Assembly: GCA_027021185.1 (NCBI GenBank)
Contig: JALUUU010000137.1
Location: 1-10,097, forward strand
Length of the DNA stretch: 10,097 bases
Direction: 5' to 3'
Source of the DNA: an archaeon
GTDB lineage: Archaea > Hydrothermarchaeota > Hydrothermarchaeia > Hydrothermarchaeales > JALUUU01
Made by a program: the position numbers and the translations under genes
Part shown: positions 6,348 to 10,097 of the stretch, in pieces
Layout of the letters: the number at the start of each line of letters is the position of its first letter
How positions within the stretch are numbered: position 1 is the stretch's first letter
Notes under the pieces: generated by a model
Told to the model about the DNA's origin: nothing
Database searches by the model: none
The model's input: only the letters and a program-made list of their open reading frames with translations

Positions 6348-7220
6348 CTGATCGTTGACGATACCTATGCCGAAGCCTTCGAGGGATATTATTCCAGGAT
6401 CTTAGTCACGGCCATAAATGAGAAATGGGCCAGAAATGCGGCTCTGGAGGCGGCGGGATACGCTACGTCCATGATAGGATGCACCGCCGAGGCGGGGATA
6501 GAGAAGTCCCTGGGGGCGAGTGAAACACCGGATGGTCGTCCGGGGGTGGTGCTTCAGATCTGGACCTCCAGGAAGAAAATTATGATGAGGGAGCTGTTGG
6601 GGAGGATAGGACAGTGCATCCTTCCGGCTCCCACGACCGCTGTTTGGAACTACTGCAGCGACGGTGAACTCCTCGACGTTGGTTATAAGATGCGGTTCTA
6701 CGGCGACGGTTTTGAGGAGATCAGGGAGGTGGGGGGTAGAAAAATAGTGGTTATCCCTGTGATGATGGGGGAGTTCTTGATAGAGGCAGAGCTTGGGGTC
6801 TCTAAAGGCGTTATGGGGGGGAACTTCTTCATCCTTGCCTCGTCTCAAGGGGCCGCCATCGAGGCGGCGGAGAAGGCCCTGAGAGAGATAAGGAGGGTGG
6901 ATGGGGTGATCACACCTTTCCCTGGGGGTGTGTGTGGCGCGGGTTCCAAGGTCGGCTCTAATAAATACAAGTTTATGCATGCCACGACCAATGAAAAATA
7001 CTGCCCCACCCTCTCTGGGAAGATAGGGGACAGCGAGGTGAAGGATGCGAAGGCCGTGGCGGAGATAGTTATCAACGGCGTCTCGGAGGAGAGAGTGAGA
7101 GAGGCCATGGCGGCAGGAATAAAGGCCGTCCTTAGCTGTGAGGGGGTCAAGAGGGTTTCGGCTGGTAACTACGGTGGAAACCTGGGTAAGATCCATTTCC
7201 CCCTGAGGGGTCTTGTGTAG
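6348..7220 (+). CDS. ftr: Formylmethanofuran:tetrahydromethanopterin formyltransferase, CTG start likely
   Basis: Ftr transfers the formyl group between formylmethanofuran and the N5 of tetrahydromethanopterin. It is a soluble step of methanogenesis or of the archaeal Wood-Ljungdahl methyl branch. Family signatures run throughout: DDTYAEAFEGY at 4-14, AEAGIE (47-52), ETPDGRPGV (59-67), then GRIGQCILPAPTTAVWN, GDGFEE, GGNFF, PFPGG, KVGSNKYKF, ATTNEKYCPT and SAGNYGGNLGK. The conserved N-terminal region begins well before the first ATG (6471), and there is no in-frame ATG, GTG or TTG between the stop at 6327-6329 and 6471. CTG 6348, behind GGAGG, yields 290 residues, close to the usual length of just under 300. 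Starting at 6471 would delete about 40 conserved residues. A base error at the start codon is the other explanation. It lies 11 bases after porB, apparently in the same operon. Confidence 0.92.
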   Translation: MIVDDTYAEAFEGYYSRILVTAINEKWARNAALEAAGYATSMIGCTAEAGIEKSLGASETPDGRPGVVLQIWTSRKKIMMRELLGRIGQCILPAPTTAVWNYCSDGELLDVGYKMRFYGDGFEEIREVGGRKIVVIPVMMGEFLIEAELGVSKGVMGGNFFILASSQGAAIEAAEKALREIRRVDGVITPFPGGVCGAGSKVGSNKYKFMHATTNEKYCPTLSGKIGDSEVKDAKAVAEIVINGVSEERVREAMAAGIKAVLSCEGVKRVSAGNYGGNLGKIHFPLRGLV

Positions 7221-7228
7221 CCATCCAT

Positions 7229-7240
7229 GGAAATTTTTCC
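7229..7240 (+). terminator. Weak terminator-like inverted repeat with T5
   Basis: GGAAATTTTTCC is self-complementary except for a 2-base centre, and contains T5, starting 9 bases after the ftr stop. The loop would be too tight for a strong hairpin; the U-run is the more likely signal if termination occurs here. Confidence 0.25.
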
Positions 7241-7311
7241 GGGCCGCGTGCTTGGATGATCCCCGGATTGTCATCGCCGTGGTGCTGGATTTTCTCCGGT
7301 CATGTGGTCGT

Positions 7312-7324
7312 AAAAATTATAAGG
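7312..7324 (+). promoter_or_regulatory. Candidate promoter (TATA-like) for the DUF1805-wHTH-larB unit
   Basis: AAAAATTATAAGG is the most A/T-rich stretch in this gap and resembles an archaeal TATA box. Transcription would begin about 25 bases after its centre, near 7343-7346, leaving almost no leader before the inferred start of the DUF1805 gene. Confidence 0.4.
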
Positions 7325-7348
7325 TATATGGGGAAAGGTAATTAGGGG

Positions 7349-7645
7349 CTGAAGACAATAGAAGTAGAGCCTATCAAGCTGAAAAACGGAGTGGCCCTAG
7401 GGATTAAGGTTGAGTTAGGTAAAGCGCCGCTTCTGTTGATAAGGGCTGAGAAAGGCTTTGTCATGTGCGGCTACCTCAATGTTGCTGTTGCGGACTCCCT
7501 AGGTGAGGTTGCCGCCAGGGTTTCCGGGGTCTCCAGCTTTGAAGACGTTCTTGAGGCAAAGATCATCGAGGTCAGTGAGAAGGCAAAGGAACAGGGGATA
7601 ACAGAGGGCATAACGGGTAGAGAAGCCCTGGAAAAGATGTTTTGA
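7349..7645 (+). CDS. DUF1805 family protein, non-canonical start likely
   Basis: This small protein belongs to DUF1805, found in archaea and some bacteria; its function is unknown to me. The core ALGIKVELGKAPLLLI, the GFVMCGYLN motif with its conserved cysteine, and the C-terminal AKEQGITEGITGREAL helix region are typical. Family members usually begin about 10-14 residues before ALGIKV, in a form like IEVEPIKLKNG, and that sequence is present here in frame. The first standard start is GTG 7391, which would cut this segment off. Upstream to the stop at 7343-7345 there are only CTG 7349, ATA 7358 and CTG 7379. CTG 7349 (98 residues) has AAAGGT at 7334-7339 before it; ATA 7358 has GGGG at 7345-7348. 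The 3' end is 7 bases before the ATG of the next gene, so the two are co-transcribed. Confidence 0.78.
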   Translation: MKTIEVEPIKLKNGVALGIKVELGKAPLLLIRAEKGFVMCGYLNVAVADSLGEVAARVSGVSSFEDVLEAKIIEVSEKAKEQGITEGITGREALEKMF

Positions 7646-7652
7646 TGTGGCG

Positions 7653-8609
7653 ATGAGGGTAATAATAGCTCTTGCGGTAGTTTTACTGGTAATGCCCTAT
7701 GCTTACGCTCAGGAAGTAAGGAATTACGAGGCTCTCGTAACGGTGAAGGGGGCATCGCCCTTCCTTAAGAATCCCGGGGAGGTTTATGAGAAGGTTACCA
7801 TCGTATTCTATAACACCCTGGACACCCCTATAGAAGAGATAAGTTATCCGTTCATTGCAGACTTCAGGAATGCCAGGGTATACGATAGCGAGGGCGAGCT
7901 GGACTTTTCCGTATCTGTTAGAGGGGGGAAAAAATACATCACAGTAACCTTCAGAGAGCCCCTGGGGCCGATGTCTAAAAAAAGCGTGACATACGAATTC
8001 GGTCCTATCAAGACGATTCAGGTGAGGGAGGGAAACGCCTATATCCTGACGACTGCTCAGACCATACTGGCTAATGTTAAGAAATTTAAATTAGTGATTT
8101 TTCTGCCGGAGGGATACGTTCTTTCCCCGGAGGGAGCTGTTCCCCGCTCAAAGGACATACTCTCAGACGGTCGCAGCGTGATACTTATATGGGAGATGCA
8201 GGACCCCATACCCGCGGCCCTCAAGGGAGACTTCAAGGTAGTTGTTTTCTACGAGGGTGTTGGCTGGTATCCCAATGTCTATCACGTTGCGGTATTCCTG
8301 GTGGTCGTGGCTGCCGCCCTTGTCTATGCCTATACCCGGAGGAGGCCCTCCAAGAAAGAGCCTACTAAACGGAAGGACCTCCAGGGATTCCTTGACATTC
8401 TTAGAGAGGATGAGCGGAGGATTCTTAAGATAATAATCGATCAGGACGGTATAGATCAGCGGGAGATCCAGCGGCTCACCGACTTCTCCAAGACCAAGGT
8501 TAGCAAGATCCTGGCGGAGCTGGAGAAAAGGGGGGCTATAAGGAAAGAGCCCTATGGACGCAGGAACAAGGTTTTTCTAACGGAGAAGCTTAGGAATATC
8601 GAGCAATGA
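7653..8609 (+). CDS. Membrane-anchored protein with extracytoplasmic domain and cytoplasmic winged-helix DNA-binding domain
   Basis: From ATG 7653 the protein has 318 residues. Residues 1-19 look like a signal peptide (MRVIIALAVVLLVMPYAYA, then Q). About 20-207 form a beta-rich domain, probably outside the cell. A transmembrane helix lies at about 211-228 (VAVFLVVVAAALVYAYT) and is followed by a basic stretch RRRPSKK. About 248-313 form a winged helix of MarR/ArsR-like type: ERRILKIIIDQDGIDQREI, then SKTKVSKILAELEKRGAI and GRRNKVFLTEK. Archaea have a family of such membrane-tethered wHTH proteins, thought to sense something outside and regulate transcription; I know no defined ligand. GTG 7647 is an alternative start adding two residues. 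Its stop overlaps the larB start as ATGA, so translation is probably coupled. Regulation of lar genes is inference from position. Confidence 0.82.
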   Translation: MRVIIALAVVLLVMPYAYAQEVRNYEALVTVKGASPFLKNPGEVYEKVTIVFYNTLDTPIEEISYPFIADFRNARVYDSEGELDFSVSVRGGKKYITVTFREPLGPMSKKSVTYEFGPIKTIQVREGNAYILTTAQTILANVKKFKLVIFLPEGYVLSPEGAVPRSKDILSDGRSVILIWEMQDPIPAALKGDFKVVVFYEGVGWYPNVYHVAVFLVVVAAALVYAYTRRRPSKKEPTKRKDLQGFLDILREDERRILKIIIDQDGIDQREIQRLTDFSKTKVSKILAELEKRGAIRKEPYGRRNKVFLTEKLRNIEQ

Positions 8610-9376
8610 TTCGGAGGATCCTGGAGGACTACAGGGAGGGCAAGATAACCCTGGAAGAAGCGGAGAAGGAGCTGAGGCTTTTCAGCTTGTCCAAGGTGGA
8701 GGATCTTGGGAATCTGGATATTCACAGGGATCACCGCACAGGCGCTCCCGAGGTTGTGTTCGGGGAGGGGAAGAACATCCAGGACCTAATAGAGATATCC
8801 AGGGAGATGGTGGAGAAAAAGGGCAGATGCATTATAACCCGGTTGTCTAGGGATAAGATGGAGGCGGTGACGAAATCCCTAGGGGAGCATGAGATCCATA
8901 GAAATCTCCGGGCAGGCATCCTCGTGATCAAGAAAAAAGGCTACCGCGTCCAGATGACTGGCGGCAGGATTGCTATTCTCTCCGCGGGCACATCAGACAT
9001 CCCCCGGGCAGAGGAGGCAAGGATAGTTGCAGAGGAAATGGGCTGTGAGGTCGCTGCCTTCTACGACGTGGGCGTTGCGGGGATCCACCGCCTGATACCT
9101 GCTCTCAAAAAGGTTATCCAGGGGGATGTGGACGTCATAATAGTGGCTGCGGGAATGGAGGGAGCCCTCCCGAGCGTTGTGGCGGGCATGGTGGATGTCC
9201 CGGTTATAGGTCTCCCCGTGTCCAGCGGCTACGGCTATGGAGGCAGGGGGGTGGCTGCTTTGCAGGCGATGCTCCAGAGCTGCTCACCAGGAATGAGCGT
9301 TGTGAATGTGGACAACGGATTGGGGGCGGGGATTGTTGCTTCTCTGATTGCTAACAGGGCTGCCAAGTTCAGGTGA
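8606..9376 (+). CDS. larB: Nickel-pincer cofactor biosynthesis protein LarB (pyridinium-3,5-biscarboxylate synthase)
   Basis: LarB carboxylates nicotinic acid adenine dinucleotide and hydrolyses it to pyridinium-3,5-biscarboxylate mononucleotide, the first step to the nickel-pincer nucleotide of lactate racemase. The protein has 256 residues, normal length. The N-terminal part shows RREGKITLEEAE-like helices and DIHRDHRTGAPEVVFGEGK (38-56). The C-terminal PurE-like domain shows AILSAGTSDIPRAEEA (123-138), YDVGVAGIHRL (153-163), VAAGMEGALPSVVAG (180-194), and SCSPG at 225-229, where Cys226 is a candidate for the covalent catalytic cysteine. The NVDNGLGAG signature follows. ATG 8606 overlaps the preceding stop by 4 bases. 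The 3' end overlaps that of larC on the other strand by 8 bases. Confidence 0.95.
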   Translation: MIRRILEDYREGKITLEEAEKELRLFSLSKVEDLGNLDIHRDHRTGAPEVVFGEGKNIQDLIEISREMVEKKGRCIITRLSRDKMEAVTKSLGEHEIHRNLRAGILVIKKKGYRVQMTGGRIAILSAGTSDIPRAEEARIVAEEMGCEVAAFYDVGVAGIHRLIPALKKVIQGDVDVIIVAAGMEGALPSVVAGMVDVPVIGLPVSSGYGYGGRGVAALQAMLQSCSPGMSVVNVDNGLGAGIVASLIANRAAKFR

Positions 9377-10097
9377 TGGTTCTCCTGGCTTCTTCCTCTA
9401 TCCTCCTCATAACCTCTTTGATAGGGAGGTTGGCTGCCTTAGCTATTTTTTTCGCGTCCTCGTACTCGGCTTTCACGTGAACCCCTCGGCCAATAGCGGC
9501 TATCTTTACCTTGGCGGAGCCCTCGTATCCGGGTAAGGAGATCTTTATCTCACGTATCTCCCGCTCCGCGGCATACCTCATCTGATCGGTGCTCACCCGT
9601 ACCCCGAGGCTTCCCGTCTCCTTCATAAGCGTTTCCGCGAGCCCGAGCTCTTTTCCCAGGCTGCACAGCACGACGATGACATACCCCGGTCGGTTCTTCT
9701 TAGTCACCGTGGGCGTGATCTGCACGTCCAGGGCGCCCTCGGCGTACATACGCTCTATTAGGTAGCCGAGGACCTCCCCGGAGACATCGTCCACGCTCGT
9801 CTTCAAAACAGCTATCCTCTCTGTTTCGGGCTCGGAGGCCAGAATCATGGCCCTCAGGATGTTAGGAACTTCTCGGAGGTCATAGCCCCCCGCCCCCACC
9901 CCCAGAGCCTTGATCCTCACCGGGAAGGATGGATATCCATAGACCGGTGATAGTCCGGAGAGGATGGAGACCCCGGTGGGGGTGGCCAGCTCCCTCTTAG
10001 CCCGGGAAAACTTAAAGGGCATTCTCGTTTTTCTGAGAATCTCCGCAGTCACAGGGGGAGGGACGGGTAAGGAACCGTGGGAGGTCTTAACTTCCCC
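9369..10097 (-). CDS. larC: Nickel-pincer cofactor biosynthesis protein LarC (nickel insertase), C-terminal part, cut by window edge
   Basis: LarC inserts nickel into pyridinium-3,5-bisthiocarboxylic acid mononucleotide, using CTP, to give the nickel-pincer cofactor. The visible 242 codons match the C-terminal 60% of the approximately 400-residue family. The frame stays open to the window edge, and the edge-proximal residues TSHGSLPVPPPVTAEIL match the LarC motif normally seen as TAHGxLPVPAPAT. The GTG at 10052 is therefore internal, not the start. Further signatures, reading on, are ATPTGVSIL, GVGAGGYD, VLKTSVDDVSGEVLGYLIERM, GALDVQITPTVTKKNRPG, SLGVRVS and HVKAEYEDAKKIA. The visible part is one uninterrupted frame, unlike Lactobacillus plantarum, where larC is made through a frameshift between two frames. 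It is convergent with larB, 3' ends overlapping by 8 bases. Confidence 0.95.
   Translation of the reverse strand, partial: GEVKTSHGSLPVPPPVTAEILRKTRMPFKFSRAKRELATPTGVSILSGLSPVYGYPSFPVRIKALGVGAGGYDLREVPNILRAMILASEPETERIAVLKTSVDDVSGEVLGYLIERMYAEGALDVQITPTVTKKNRPGYVIVVLCSLGKELGLAETLMKETGSLGVRVSTDQMRYAAEREIREIKISLPGYEGSAKVKIAAIGRGVHVKAEYEDAKKIAKAANLPIKEVMRRIEEEARRTIT
9446..9452 (+). terminator. T7 run antisense in larC, possible larB transcript end
   Basis: T7 on the + strand lies about 70 bases past the larB stop, inside larC, where it encodes lysines on the other strand. Since the two genes overlap, + strand transcription must end inside larC, and this is the first long T-run it meets. There is no hairpin; the call rests on archaeal U-run termination. 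Confidence 0.2.

Larger units (their letters stand above)
7221..7348. other. Intergenic gap separating the por-ftr unit from the DUF1805-larB unit
   Basis: I see no gene here. Just after ftr is a short inverted repeat GGAAATTTTTCC (7229-7240) whose T-run may help end the ftr transcript. It is framed by a weak 6-base inverted pair, CATCCA (7222-7227) with TGGATG (7253-7258). The right end holds a TATA-like element. Confidence 0.5.

Noticed and set aside
6402..7274. Long antisense open frame of 290 codons opposite ftr
   Set aside because: Its translation is rich in His/Pro/Arg and resembles no family; it is the shadow of the strongly conserved ftr reading frame.
10050..10052. GTG as a start codon of larC
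   Set aside because: Conserved LarC sequence (TSHGSLPVPPP) continues in frame upstream to the window edge, so the gene is merely cut there.
1..10097. CRISPR arrays, tRNA or rRNA genes, insertion sequences
   Set aside because: I saw no regularly spaced repeats, no tRNA-like or rRNA-like stretches, and no transposase-like reading frame or terminal inverted repeats.

Overview
The window looks like a chromosomal segment of an uncultivated, probably anaerobic archaeon. The evidence is a four-subunit pyruvate:ferredoxin oxidoreductase in the order gamma-delta-alpha-beta, a formylmethanofuran:tetrahydromethanopterin formyltransferase (Ftr), an FrhB-like F420-type flavoprotein, an archaeal-type aspartate-semialdehyde dehydrogenase, and the mostly archaeal families DUF1464 and DUF1805. 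Arginine is written mostly as AGG/AGA. Shine-Dalgarno sites (GGAGG, GGTG) are common and genes are tightly packed. A lineage such as Bathyarchaeia, Hadarchaeia or a methanogen/Archaeoglobus relative would fit, but the sequence alone does not decide it.

Layout. Positions 1-230 are an AT-rich, apparently non-coding leader with promoter-like elements. From 231 to 7220 a same-strand series runs asd, a DUF1464 kinase-like gene, an FrhB-like gene, porC, porD, porA, porB and ftr. The first gaps are about 40 bases; from the FrhB-like gene onward genes overlap or lie within 11 bases. This implies one transcript for the FrhB-like gene through ftr, possibly reaching back to asd. A 128-base gap (7221-7348) with a TATA-like element separates a second unit: a DUF1805 gene, a membrane-anchored winged-helix protein and larB. 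larC comes in from the right on the opposite strand; its 3' end overlaps that of larB by 8 bases and its 5' part lies outside the window.

How the genes work together. PorCDAB interconverts pyruvate and acetyl-CoA + CO2 with ferredoxin. Ftr belongs to the H4MPT-linked methyl branch of the Wood-Ljungdahl pathway (or methanogenesis). The por-ftr series therefore sits where acetyl-CoA, C1 units and pyruvate meet. The FrhB-like protein overlaps porC and could link this redox chemistry to F420 or another electron carrier. Asd feeds synthesis of the aspartate-family amino acids. LarB and LarC make the nickel-pincer nucleotide cofactor of lactate racemase-type (LarA-family) enzymes.

Most notable points: (1) the FrhB-like protein appears cleanly circularly permuted, with the family's C-terminal half first and the ferredoxin plus N-terminal half second; (2) ftr and the DUF1805 gene lack any ATG/GTG/TTG at the expected start, and ftr has a CTG ideally placed behind a strong GGAGG; (3) PorB carries a basic, cysteine-bearing N-terminal extension; (4) a membrane-tethered wHTH protein is translationally coupled to larB.
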